Shown piece by piece: positions 15,590 to 23,483 of a DNA stretch of 36,522 nucleotides (position 1 is its first letter; each line of letters starts with the position of its first letter). Where the stretch lies: NCBI GenBank assembly GCA_019348265.1, contig JAHWJV010000002.1, positions 1 to 36,522 of the forward strand, written 5' to 3'. Made by a program: the position numbers and the translations under genes. Source of the stretch: Gemmatimonadota bacterium. GTDB lineage: Bacteria > Gemmatimonadota > Gemmatimonadetes > Longimicrobiales > Longimicrobiaceae. The notes under the pieces were generated by a model. It was given only the letters and a program-made list of their open reading frames with translations, did not search any database and was not told the origin of the DNA.

Positions 15590-17311
15590 TCAACCCTTCT
15601 TCCGCTTTCCCTTGCTCGCCGTCGCAGGCTGCGGCTTCGGCGGGTTGTTCCGCTTCTGCTCCTCCGACGTTCGTTTGCGCTCGAGAGCGATCAGCATCTG
15701 CTGCGGCATGCTGGCGACATTGGTCGCGGCGTAGTAGAGGTTCAGGCCCGACGGCATGGTGAAGAAGAAGATCCCGATCATTAGCGGCATGATGTACATC
15801 ATCATCTTCATCTGCGCGTTCTGCTCCATGCCGCTCAGCTTGGTGCTGATCCACTGCAGCGCGAACATGGACGCGACGAGGAACAGCGGCAGGATGTAAA
15901 ATGGGTCACGCAGCGAAAGATCTGGGAGCCAGAGGAACTCGGCTCCGCGGAAGCCGATGGTGCTCTGGAAGACGAAGAAGAGCGTGATCAGCACCGGGAA
16001 GGGCACCAGCATGGGGAGGCACCCGGCCATCGGGTTGAAGCCCTCCTCCCTGTACAGCCGGAGCATCTCCTCCTGCTGCTTCTGCGGGTTGTCCGCGTAT
16101 TTTTCGCGGATCTCCTGCATCAAAGGTGCGACGGCTGCGTTCTTCATCTGCGCCCGCATGGCGCGCGCGTTGAGGGGCCAGAGGACGACGCGCATCATCA
16201 CCCCGAAGATGACGAGGACCCAGCCGTAGCCGATGCCGAGCTTGTCGTGCAGGTAGTTGAGGATGGAGACGATCAGCGCGGCGAACGGACGGATGACCGG
16301 CTGGAGCCAGCGGTACCCGTACGGTGTCGCGTCCTCGAGCTCGTATCCTACGGCCTTGAGCCGGCCGTACTCCTGCGGCCCGAGGTAAGCCTGAAAGGCG
16401 AAGGTGCCATCGGTCGCGATCGGCAGCTCGGTGGTAAGTGCCGCGCGGGGGAGCTCGACGACCGAGGTGTCGCCGTCCTCGACGAATGCCTGACGAACGT
16501 CCGGGAGATCGACCACCCGGCCGCCGCTCATCGGCCGGTCGTCGCCGGCCACGATGGCGGCGAGGAAGTACTTGTCCTTGATCCCGGCCCAGGCGAGCGG
16601 CCCGGGAATGGTCGCGGTGCCTTCGAGCTTCCCGAGTGCCTCACGGTCTACCTTGCCCGCGACGCGGGTCACCAGCGCGAGCTCCCGCTCGGAGTGGTGG
16701 TCGAAGGCCTCGTGCGGCGCCAGCCCCGGGCCGACGTTCGTCAGCAGTGTGGCGCGGTCCTGTAGTCCGGTGACCCGCCCCTGCACTCCGACCAGGTAGG
16801 TGCCTGGTCGGAAGGTGTAGGTGAGCTCCGCCCCGAAGCCGGAGGGATCCGCGTACGAGAAGCGAACGGTCTGCGTCCCGCCCGCGGAATCCACGACCAG
16901 CGAGCGGGCGCTCGGCTGAAAGGGTGCGGCCCGGAGGTTCAGCGTGTCCGCGCCGACTACGATCCGATGCGCAAGGAAATCGCTGGTTCCGCCCGGGACG
17001 AGCTGTACCGGCTTCCCAGGGTGCGTGTAGGAGGGGTAGCGAAACAGCTCCGCCCGGGTCAGTGCCGCCCCGCGGGTGGAGAAGACGTACTCGTACAGAT
17101 TCGAGCGCACGACGACGGAGTCCCGCGCCGCGGCCGGAGCCGTCTGAAGGGCGGGTGCCGCCGCGACCGGCCGCGCAGGTCGCGGCCGCGCGATGGCGGC
17201 ACTGTCCGCCTTCGCCCCCGGCTCGACCGGCGCAACGGGGGGAAAGAAGATGTTGGTGATCATGATCACGGCGCCCATGAGCAGCACCGCGATGAGGAGA
17301 CGTTTTTCCAT
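15590..17311 (-). CDS. yidC: Membrane protein insertase YidC
   Basis: Inserts and folds inner-membrane proteins, alone or with SecYEG. The 573-aa protein has the Gram-negative layout: an N-terminal transmembrane segment (MEKRLLIAVLLMGAVIMITNI), a large periplasmic beta domain (about residues 30-330), then the conserved Oxa1 core from about residue 340 (LHDKLGIGYGWVLVIFGVMMRVVLWPL, and PMLVPFPVLITLFFVF) and a basic C-terminus (KGKRKKG). The start is fixed by the family's MEKRLL opening. A heptamer array ends one base upstream of the ATG, so no Shine-Dalgarno sequence exists. It is the last gene of rpmH-rnpA-yidD-yidC and ends at a strong terminator. Confidence 0.98.
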   Translation of the reverse strand: MEKRLLIAVLLMGAVIMITNIFFPPVAPVEPGAKADSAAIARPRPARPVAAAPALQTAPAAARDSVVVRSNLYEYVFSTRGAALTRAELFRYPSYTHPGKPVQLVPGGTSDFLAHRIVVGADTLNLRAAPFQPSARSLVVDSAGGTQTVRFSYADPSGFGAELTYTFRPGTYLVGVQGRVTGLQDRATLLTNVGPGLAPHEAFDHHSERELALVTRVAGKVDREALGKLEGTATIPGPLAWAGIKDKYFLAAIVAGDDRPMSGGRVVDLPDVRQAFVEDGDTSVVELPRAALTTELPIATDGTFAFQAYLGPQEYGRLKAVGYELEDATPYGYRWLQPVIRPFAALIVSILNYLHDKLGIGYGWVLVIFGVMMRVVLWPLNARAMRAQMKNAAVAPLMQEIREKYADNPQKQQEEMLRLYREEGFNPMAGCLPMLVPFPVLITLFFVFQSTIGFRGAEFLWLPDLSLRDPFYILPLFLVASMFALQWISTKLSGMEQNAQMKMMMYIMPLMIGIFFFTMPSGLNLYYAATNVASMPQQMLIALERKRTSEEQKRNNPPKPQPATASKGKRKKG

Positions 17312-17466
17312 GAGGCTGTCGGCTATCGGCTATCGGCTATCGGTCGACGAACCCATCTACGACCGGCCGGCCGTTCTGGTTGCAACTTTCTGGGTGCCAT
17401 CTACCTCGCGCCGCGGCGGGTCCCAGGAGCAGGACCGATAGCCGACAGCCGATAGCCGATAGCCTC
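17312..17466. repeat. Inverted heptamer array C (TCGGCTA type) filling the yidD-yidC gap
   Basis: The left arm 17312-17345 is built of TCGGCTA units. The right arm 17433-17466 is its reverse complement at 32 of 34 positions, with 87 bases between. The left arm touches the yidC start codon and the right arm touches the yidD stop codon, so the arms exactly bound the intergenic gap. Confidence 0.95.
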
Positions 17467-17679
17467 CTATTCCACCGGATCGTACCCGCCCTTCGCGAAG
17501 GGATGACAGCGCAGGATGCGGCGAAACGCCATCCATCCGCCGCGGGCGGCGCCGTACTTCTGCACTGCCTCCAGCCCGTAGGCGGAGCAGGTCGGGTAGT
17601 AGCGGCAGGAGGGGGGCGTCAGCGGTGAGATGCGCTTCCGATAGAAGCGGATCGCGCCAAGCATCATCCCCTGGAGCAC
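17467..17679 (-). CDS. yidD: Membrane protein insertion efficiency factor YidD
   Basis: A 70-aa protein with the family pattern: IRFYRKRISPLTPPSCRYYPTCSAYGLEAV, then the C-terminal ILRCHPFAKGGYDPV. The conserved cysteines (CRYYPTC and RCHP) are present. YidD assists YidC-dependent insertion at the inner membrane. The first ATG (17677-17679) overlaps the end of rnpA by 16 bases; internal ATGs at codons 5 and 6 are also possible starts. The stop codon abuts a heptamer repeat arm. Confidence 0.96.
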   Translation of the reverse strand: MLQGMMLGAIRFYRKRISPLTPPSCRYYPTCSAYGLEAVQKYGAARGGWMAFRRILRCHPFAKGGYDPVE

Positions 17680-18059
17680 AACTCCTCCCGCAGCTGAACC
17701 AGCTCCTCGCGCAAAGCCTCGAAGGTCGCGTGGTATGCCTCCGGGCGGGCCCGCACCAGCAGGTCCAGCGAGCGGCCTGCGGCGTCCAGCGCCGGGAGCA
17801 TCTCCCTGCGCCCGATCTCCCGCAGCCGCCGCTTCACCAGGTTGCGGCGGACGATCTTCTGCTTGTGCTTCGGAACCACCACGCCCCAGCGCGAACGCGA
17901 GACGGGGGAAGCGGAGACGAACACGTCCAGGTGACGCGTCCTCTTCCGTTTCCCCCGTCTGAACAACGCTCGAATCTCCTCGGACGCCGTGATCCGCGCC
18001 TCCGGCGGGAAGCGATGACGCCCCCCCTCGCCACCACCCTGCGCCCGCTCTTCGCTCAA
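17664..18059 (-). CDS. rnpA: Ribonuclease P protein component
   Basis: Basic protein subunit of RNase P, which trims the 5' leader of pre-tRNA together with the RnpB RNA. The 131-aa protein has the diagnostic RRNLVKRRLRE motif near residue 74, preceded by RWGVVVPKHKQKIVRR. The central basic face and aromatic cleft segments (ALFRRGKRKR, DVFVSAS) fit the family. About 15 N-terminal residues are extra and glycine/arginine rich. It sits 28 bases after rpmH, as is usual, and its end overlaps yidD. Confidence 0.96.
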   Translation of the reverse strand: MSEERAQGGGEGGRHRFPPEARITASEEIRALFRRGKRKRTRHLDVFVSASPVSRSRWGVVVPKHKQKIVRRNLVKRRLREIGRREMLPALDAAGRSLDLLVRARPEAYHATFEALREELVQLREELCSRG

Positions 18060-18087
18060 GGCACCGGGCGGAAAAGCGATCCGCCGG

Positions 18088-18246
18088 CTAGCGGCCGTGC
18101 TTGGAGCCGATCGTGATGACCAGCTGGTGCCGGCCCTTCTTCCGGCGCGCGTTCAGGACCTTGCGGCCCCACTTGGTCGCCATCCGGGCGCGGAACCCGT
18201 GCTTGTTGATGCGCTTGCGGTTGCGCGGACGATAAGTCGGCTTCAT
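18088..18246 (-). CDS. rpmH: 50S ribosomal protein L34
   Basis: A 52-aa, strongly basic protein translated from the ATG at 18244-18246 to TAG at 18088-18090. It begins MKPTYRPRNRKRINKHGFRA and continues RMATKWGRKVLNARRKKGR, the universal L34 pattern, with a slightly longer C-terminus (HQLVITIGSKHGR) than E. coli. It heads the rpmH-rnpA-yidD-yidC transcript under a strong promoter about 55 bases upstream. In most bacteria dnaA lies directly next to rpmH; here about 6.4 kb separates them. Confidence 0.97.
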   Translation of the reverse strand: MKPTYRPRNRKRINKHGFRARMATKWGRKVLNARRKKGRHQLVITIGSKHGR

Positions 18247-18302
18247 CGGAAAACTCTATTCGGGAGCTGCTCCCTACGGAAAATTAGGGGCGTAGACCGG
18301 GG

Positions 18303-18331
18303 AATATAGCAGGGGCGGCGGCGGGGGTCAA
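18303..18331 (-). promoter_or_regulatory. Sigma70-type promoter of the rpmH operon
   Basis: On the minus strand TTGACC (18326-18331) and TATATT (18303-18308) are separated by exactly 17 bases. The start of transcription would fall near 18296, giving a leader of about 50 bases before rpmH. A tandem heptamer array lies 12 bases upstream of the -35. Confidence 0.85.
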
Positions 18332-18343
18332 CGGGAAAAGGAC

Positions 18344-18371
18344 GTCAGTCTTCAGTCGTCAGTCTTCAGTC
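18344..18371. repeat. Tandem heptamer array D (KTCAGTC, 4 units)
   Basis: Four contiguous 7-base units alternate GTCAGTC, TTCAGTC, GTCAGTC, TTCAGTC. Unlike most loci in this window no inverted partner was found nearby. It lies just upstream of the rpmH promoter. Confidence 0.9.
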
Positions 18372-18459
18372 TCCTACTACTATCGCTGAGGGCGGATTCG
18401 CGGCGCGGACTCAGATTGCGCCGATGGTATGCAGGATGCATCGGTAGCGGGGCACCGGA

Positions 18460-19221
18460 ATGAATGGCGCGAAGGATACCTCACCTGTGCTGGAGTGGAG
18501 AGTGACGAAATCCCCACGCTGGATCGTCCTGCTGTCGCTGTTGCTGATCGGCTTCACCTCGTGCCAAATGTTCAGGAGCGGCAGGAATCAAGGCGATCTC
18601 GAATATTGGGAGGAGAGGGCCCGGCGGCACGGCGGCCGCGCCGTGTACGATCTCGGCCACTCGGAGGCCGAGCTGGATTCGGTCACACGTTACCAGATGG
18701 ATGTCCTCTTCCCCGTGCTTCGCCGCCACCTGAAGGGTGATGAGAAACTAGTCCTGGACTTCGGCTCCGGTACGGGCCGCTTCACCCCAGCGCTCGCGGA
18801 GCTGATCGACGGCCGCGCGCTCGGGGTCGATCCGATCCAGCGCTTCCTGGATCTCGCGCCGCGCACCGAGAGGGTCGAATACCGGCTGCTCGAGAACGGA
18901 CGGATTCCACTTCCCGACCAGTCTGCAGACGTCGTCTGGATCTCGCTCGTGCTCACGGCCATCCCTGAGGACTCCACGTTGCGGCGGAGCGTCGCCGAAA
19001 TCGAGCGCGTGCTGCGTCCGGGTGGATTGCTCTTCCTGGTGGAGAACACCCACGACCGGCCGAACCTGCCGCACCTCGCCTACCGGCCCGTCGAGTTCTA
19101 CGCTTCGCTCTTCCCCTCCGTTCCGCTCCAGCACGAGGGAGGCTACTACGACCGGGGGGAGCGTATTTCCATCCTCGTGGGCCGGAAGCGGGCAGGAGCG
19201 ACTCCATCGGCGGCATTCTAG
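18460..19221 (+). CDS. Class I SAM methyltransferase with lipoprotein-like N-terminus
   Basis: A 253-aa protein. The methyltransferase core has motif I VLDFGSGTGRF near residue 98, an acidic motif II (ALGVDPIQRF), the post-I segment ADVVWISLVLTAI and EIERVLRPGGLLFLVEN, as in Methyltransf_11 proteins. Before it, SPRWIVLLSLLLIGFTSC (about residues 18-35) is a hydrophobic stretch ending in a lipobox-like FTSC. A GTG at 18502, with GGAG upstream, would give an even more typical lipoprotein signal starting TKSPRW. SAM is cytoplasmic, so an exported methyltransferase would be unexpected; the segment may instead act as a membrane anchor. The substrate is unknown. It converges with the APC permease. 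Confidence 0.8.
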   Translation: MNGAKDTSPVLEWRVTKSPRWIVLLSLLLIGFTSCQMFRSGRNQGDLEYWEERARRHGGRAVYDLGHSEAELDSVTRYQMDVLFPVLRRHLKGDEKLVLDFGSGTGRFTPALAELIDGRALGVDPIQRFLDLAPRTERVEYRLLENGRIPLPDQSADVVWISLVLTAIPEDSTLRRSVAEIERVLRPGGLLFLVENTHDRPNLPHLAYRPVEFYASLFPSVPLQHEGGYYDRGERISILVGRKRAGATPSAAF

Positions 19222-19296
19222 CGACACCAGGCGCGGGATCTCGGATCGGCAGCCTTCGCACCAGTCGGCGAGCTTTCGGCCCGGCGCTCACCGAGT

Positions 19297-20739
19297 TTAT
19301 TCGGCGTGGCCATCCCCTCGAACGCCGTCACCTTGGGGGTAGCGGCGTTTGAGGCGTATGAAGACGAGCAGCGCTCCTCCGATCCCGAGAACCCCCGCTC
19401 CGACCAGCGCGCCGATCCCGGTATATGCCACGCTGGAGTACAGGAGATAAGCCGACGTCGCACTGAGGAACAACGGCGTGAGCGGGTACCCGGGAACGCG
19501 GAATGGGCGTGGTGTGCTCGGATCGCTATGGCGGAGCACGATGACGGAGAAGCCCGACAGCATGAAGAAGAGCCAGAACACCGGAGCCGTGTAACTGACC
19601 ATCGTCTCGAATCCTCCGCGTGCGAGCGTGCCCAGCACGACCAGCGCGAGGGCCCAGCCGGCCTGCGCGAGGAGGGCATTCGTCGGGGTGTTGACGCGCT
19701 CGTTCCAGCGACCCAGCCAGGCGAGAGAGGGGAAGTCACGCCCCAGGGCGTACCCGGTGCGCGCACCCGTAAAGACGGTGGTGTTGGCGGAGGTGAGCGC
19801 GGAAACCGCGATGAGTAAACTGATGATCTGCGGAGCCAGCCCCCCGAAGGCTCGCTCCATCAGGTCGGCCGCAACCGCGTCGGAGCGGGCCACGCCCACG
19901 AGGCCGAGCCCCCGCAAGTACGCGAGGTTCACGAGGAGATAGAGGGCAGTGATCAGGCCGATGCTCAACAGCAGCGTGCGCAGCATGTTGCGCTCGGGTT
20001 GGCGCACCTCGGCCGAAACGTAAGCCGCTTCGCTCCAGCCTCCGTACGTGAGCAGCACGAGAACCAGTGCTGTGCCGAAGCTGCCGCCCCCGGACGGATG
20101 CACCAGCGGCGCCTGCGCCGATTCCGCTGGCGAAGTGACGAGGACGAGGCCGACCATCGCGATGATGAACAGCCCGAACACCTCCGTGGTGGTCAGCACC
20201 TTCTGCACGCGCTTGCTCTCGCGGACACCGACGGCGTTCAGGGCTGTCAGTCCCACTACGGCCAACCCCGCGTACACTGCTGACGAGTGGGTTCCGAGGT
20301 AAAATAAGCGCGAGGCGTAATCGCCAAAGATGAAGGCTAGGAGCGCAATCGAGCCGGTCTGGATGACGCCTAAGCGCGCCCACGCGAATAGGAAGCCGAC
20401 GTGCGGTCCATACGCTCGCGAGAGGTAGTGATAGTCACCGCCGGCGTTCGGGTAGGTGGTGGCGAGTTCCGCGTAGCAGAGTGCCCCGATCACGGAAACC
20501 CCGCCTCCAAGAGCCCAGGCAAGCAGCACCAGAGCCTCGCTCCCCGCGCTCGCCGCCACCAACGCCGGAGTCTTGAAGATCCCCGCCCCAATGACGATGC
20601 CCACCGTAAGCGCGACAGCATCCGCTACTTCCAGGGTGGGCCGCGGGATGCCGGGTCCAGCCGCCGCGGTCGACGAAGTGGATGCCGGGTTCTCACCCTG
20701 TGGAGCTTGACTGGCAGACTGCAGCGGCAACTGGGCCAT
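19297..20739 (-). CDS. APC-family amino acid permease
   Basis: A 480-aa integral membrane protein with about twelve hydrophobic segments. The first, VADAVALTVGIVIGAGIFKTP (about residues 38-58), carries the GxGIF signature of the amino acid-polyamine-organocation superfamily that lines the substrate site. The following CYAELATTYPNAGGDYHYL is typical of the LAT/basic amino-acid subgroups. The first ~35 residues are a disordered cytoplasmic tail. The likely role is uptake or exchange of an amino acid with protons or another solute; the substrate cannot be read from sequence. It stands alone, with no clear operon partner. Confidence 0.9.
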   Translation of the reverse strand: MAQLPLQSASQAPQGENPASTSSTAAAGPGIPRPTLEVADAVALTVGIVIGAGIFKTPALVAASAGSEALVLLAWALGGGVSVIGALCYAELATTYPNAGGDYHYLSRAYGPHVGFLFAWARLGVIQTGSIALLAFIFGDYASRLFYLGTHSSAVYAGLAVVGLTALNAVGVRESKRVQKVLTTTEVFGLFIIAMVGLVLVTSPAESAQAPLVHPSGGGSFGTALVLVLLTYGGWSEAAYVSAEVRQPERNMLRTLLLSIGLITALYLLVNLAYLRGLGLVGVARSDAVAADLMERAFGGLAPQIISLLIAVSALTSANTTVFTGARTGYALGRDFPSLAWLGRWNERVNTPTNALLAQAGWALALVVLGTLARGGFETMVSYTAPVFWLFFMLSGFSVIVLRHSDPSTPRPFRVPGYPLTPLFLSATSAYLLYSSVAYTGIGALVGAGVLGIGGALLVFIRLKRRYPQGDGVRGDGHAE

Positions 20740-21054
20740 TTCCCGCGGATTCAGGTGCCTTTCGGACGCAATTACCCAATCCTGTCATGTCTGCCGTGCC
20801 TCTCGTACCCCCTCGAAAACGGCGGCGGGGGCTCGCGTTCGGCTGCATCAGAGCACGAGCAGATGGAGAAGGGCTCGGCTCTAGCACTTACGACGAGGGT
20901 TGAGCGCGCCAACAGGAGATGCATGAGAAATACCAAGTGATCGGTTCGTATATACTCGCCTGGAGCGCACGGCCCGGTGAACTCACTCCGGGTAGACGCT
21001 TCATCCTCGCTGTAACTCGGTAGCCCGGCCTGCGCCGGGACCCTCCCGCGCCGC
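20740..21054. other. Gene-free gap between the APC permease and the radical-SAM gene
   Basis: No convincing frame. The only structure I see is a short hairpin CCCGGC / GCCGGG (21024-21039) with a 4-base loop, just past the radical-SAM stop on its downstream side. It has no T run and is at best a weak terminator. The permease promoter should lie in this gap but was not recognised. Confidence 0.35.
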
Positions 21055-22398
21055 CTAGTCGAGATGGCCGGCGCGGGCCCGCGCGGGGCGCCCCCCGAGC
21101 AGCTCGTGGCGTCGGCGCATGAACCGTGCTTTCCGCTCCCGGGTGGTCTCGGTGCTGTAGAGCCGCGCTGCGAGGTCGCGGAAGCCCGTCTCCAGGTCGC
21201 GAACGCTCATCTGCTCGGGCTGGTAGTTCACGTCGAACAGGGTACAGAGCTCCCAGGCGTCCTCGCGAAGGATGCGGCCCTCGCGCTGCAGGCGCTGGTG
21301 CAGGGGGGTGCCGGGGAAGGCGGTCATGACGGTGATCTGCACCTCGAAAAGCCCGCTGTCGCGGACGAAGGTCCAGACGTCGTCGAAGCTCTCCGGCCCC
21401 GTTCCGTCCAGGCCCAGGACGAAGCAGCCGTTCACGGTGATACCGCGGTCCTGGATCCGGCGGACCGAGCGGGCGTAGCGGTCGAGCTGCTTCGCCTTCC
21501 AGTTGGTGCGCTCCTCCAGCCCCTGGAGCCCCCCGAGCGAGGGGCTCTCGAACCCAATCAGCACCTGGGCGCAGCCACTCTGGGCCATCAGGTCCAGGAG
21601 CTCGTCGTCCTCCGCGATCGAGAGGTCGGATTCGGTGAACCAGCGCACGTTCTCGCGGCCGAGCGCACGGAGCAGCTGCTTCGAGTGCGCGCGGCGAACG
21701 AAGCTGTTGTCGTCCGCGAGCTCGATGAACGGCGCGGGCCAGATCTCCTTGATGCGGCGAATCTCCGCGATGACCTTTTCGACGGGCTTCACCTTGTAAG
21801 TGGGGGAGATGCGCATTGACGCCGCGCAGAAGTCGCAGCGCCACGGGCACCCGCGCTGCGTCTGTACGGTGATGCGGTTGTAGCGCTCGACGTCCAGCAG
21901 GTGGAAGGCGGGCATCGGGGCGTCGGCGAGGTCGAAGCTCTGGCCGCGGGCGTCGACTACGGCGAGATCGCCGCGACGCAGGTCCCGGAGCACGGCCGGC
22001 CAGGCGGACTCCCCCTCACCGATCACCACCGCGTCGGCGTGCTGCATCGCCTCTTCAGGGGCGGCGCTCACGTGCAACCCGCCGAGCACCACGAGGGTAC
22101 CCGCCGCGCGGTAAGCGTCGGCCAGCCGGTACGCCTCGCGGATCTGGGCGCTGAAGCTCGAGATGGCGACCACGTCGAATTCGCCCGGCAGCCGATCCAG
22201 CCCGCCGACGTCCGGTACCTCGAGGTACTCGATCTCGAATTCCTCCGGCGTCATCCCGGCCAGGGTGAGCAGCCCGAGGCTCGGGAGGGAGGCGATCACC
22301 CTGCTTCGCTCAACGAAGCCGGGGAGGGTGAGCCCGAGCTCCATCAGCTCCTTGTTGTACGCGCGCACGCCGCTCAGCGCGATAAAGCCGATCCTCAT
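21055..22398 (-). CDS. B12-binding-domain radical SAM protein
   Basis: A 447-aa protein. An N-terminal Rossmann-type domain (about residues 1-150; SLPSLGLLTLAGMTPEEFEIEY, VVAISSFSAQI, VVLGGLHVSAAPEEA, VVIGEGE) is like the cobalamin-binding domain of this class, though the histidine-bearing DxHxxG motif is not seen. The radical SAM core follows, with TQRGCPWRCDFCAAS (CxxxCxxC, cysteines at about residues 190-197), which binds the 4Fe-4S cluster, and GFESP and GCFVLGLDG further on. Members catalyse methylations and rearrangements, often in lipid or secondary metabolism. The ATG at 22396-22398 overlaps the stop of the upstream membrane protein (ATGA), so the two are translationally coupled. The substrate is unknown. 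Confidence 0.9.
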   Translation of the reverse strand: MRIGFIALSGVRAYNKELMELGLTLPGFVERSRVIASLPSLGLLTLAGMTPEEFEIEYLEVPDVGGLDRLPGEFDVVAISSFSAQIREAYRLADAYRAAGTLVVLGGLHVSAAPEEAMQHADAVVIGEGESAWPAVLRDLRRGDLAVVDARGQSFDLADAPMPAFHLLDVERYNRITVQTQRGCPWRCDFCAASMRISPTYKVKPVEKVIAEIRRIKEIWPAPFIELADDNSFVRRAHSKQLLRALGRENVRWFTESDLSIAEDDELLDLMAQSGCAQVLIGFESPSLGGLQGLEERTNWKAKQLDRYARSVRRIQDRGITVNGCFVLGLDGTGPESFDDVWTFVRDSGLFEVQITVMTAFPGTPLHQRLQREGRILREDAWELCTLFDVNYQPEQMSVRDLETGFRDLAARLYSTETTRERKARFMRRRHELLGGRPARARAGHLD

Positions 22399-22784
22399 GG
22401 GGCCCCCCAGCCGGCGAGCATGGCCACGACCCCGGCGAGCAGCCCGGCAACGGGAATGGGGAAGAGGTGCCGGAACGGCTTCCGCCAGGCGGTGAGGAAG
22501 CAGCAGGTGGGCATGGTGATCGCGCCGATGATGAAGCCGATCGAGGCGACGCGCAGCGCAAACGCCGGGAGCGCCACCACCATCGTAGTCACGGCGAACA
22601 TCATGTTGAGGAAGCCGAGGCCGAAGAAGGAGATGTGCCCGAGCCGCGTCATCCTTCTGCGGAAGGACGCATACCCCTCCATCCAGTCTTCCCGGTGGAA
22701 GTAGAGGCCGATGATCGCTCCGGAGGCGACACCCCCGAGCATGCCGATCCAGCCGGCGAGAAGATTGTCCGTCGCTATGCTCAT
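22395..22784 (-). CDS. Four-helix membrane protein of unknown function coupled to the radical SAM gene
   Basis: A 129-aa protein with about four hydrophobic segments (LLAGWIGMLGGVASGAIIGLYF, ISFFGLGFLNMMFAVTTMVV, VASIGFIIGAITMPTCCFL, LFPIPVAGLLAGVVAMLAGW). A charged loop HREDWMEGYASFRRRMTRLGH lies between the first two. The start at 22782-22784 has a strong GGAGGAG; a longer in-frame extension to 23111 has no such support. The family is not recognised. The four-base overlap with the radical SAM gene suggests the two products work together, for example by presenting a membrane substrate; that is inference. Confidence 0.75.
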   Translation of the reverse strand: MSIATDNLLAGWIGMLGGVASGAIIGLYFHREDWMEGYASFRRRMTRLGHISFFGLGFLNMMFAVTTMVVALPAFALRVASIGFIIGAITMPTCCFLTAWRKPFRHLFPIPVAGLLAGVVAMLAGWGAP

Positions 22785-22945
22785 TGCGTGACTCCTCCAG
22801 GCCGGTCGCGAAACCATGGGCGACTCGGACAAGTTCTGGGTGAAAAGTGCGGCCAGATCGGTGGCGGGTCGGGACACGATGACACACCTGGCTCCACGCG
22901 GTCTCAATCGCCGATCAATCGCTCGTCGCGGGCGATACGAGTCGC

Positions 22946-23430
22946 TCAGTAGAGGTATCCGAGTCCCATGTAGAAGGGTGCGGTCGCCTCGCTGGAGTGC
23001 CCGATTTCGATCGCGGCGACGAAGTTCTCCCCCATCCCGAGGCGGACACCCCCGCCGAACCCGCGGTGCAGATCGCTGAATAGCTGGCTCGCTCGGGGCT
23101 GGTCCTGCCACACCCGCCCGGAATCCACGAACCCGCTGAGGACCAGGTGCGACGGCTTGCCAAGGAGCGCGAGCTCCGCCGCGCGCCAGCGCAATTCGGC
23201 GTTCCAGAGGAATAGGCCACGCCCGGCGTAGCGGTTCTTCGGCACGCCGCGGATGGTCTTCGCGCCCCCCAGTCCCTCCTGCTGCTTGAAGGAGGTCTGC
23301 ACCTGCTGGAGGTCGTAGAAGGGGGCGTCGCCCCGGACGCCCTGAACGGTGAACCGGTTCGCGAAGATCAGGCGGTCGGAGCGGAGGGGGAGGTAACGCC
23401 GATCCGTCAGCGGTTCACAGTCCAGCCGAC
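22946..23430 (-). pseudogene. C-terminal remnant of an Omp85/BamA-type surface antigen (D15)
   Basis: About 160 codons that read as the last strands of an outer-membrane beta-barrel of the bacterial surface antigen family: IFANRFTVQGVRGDAPFYDL, then TIRGVPKNRYAGRGLFLWNAELRW, LSGFVDSGRVW and the C-terminal FYMGLGYLY ending in tyrosine as barrel proteins do. The RGxxxNRYxG motif is the conserved family signature. Whole members have 400 or more residues, so most of the barrel and any POTRA domains are gone. Upstream of about 23430 the frame stays open but its composition is nonsense, and it runs into an unrelated gene on the other strand. I regard it as a truncated gene. Confidence 0.8.
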
Positions 23431-23483
23431 CGTCAGCTCCGCGGCGAGGAAAGTGGTCCCACTTCCACGCGCTGCACGAGCAG

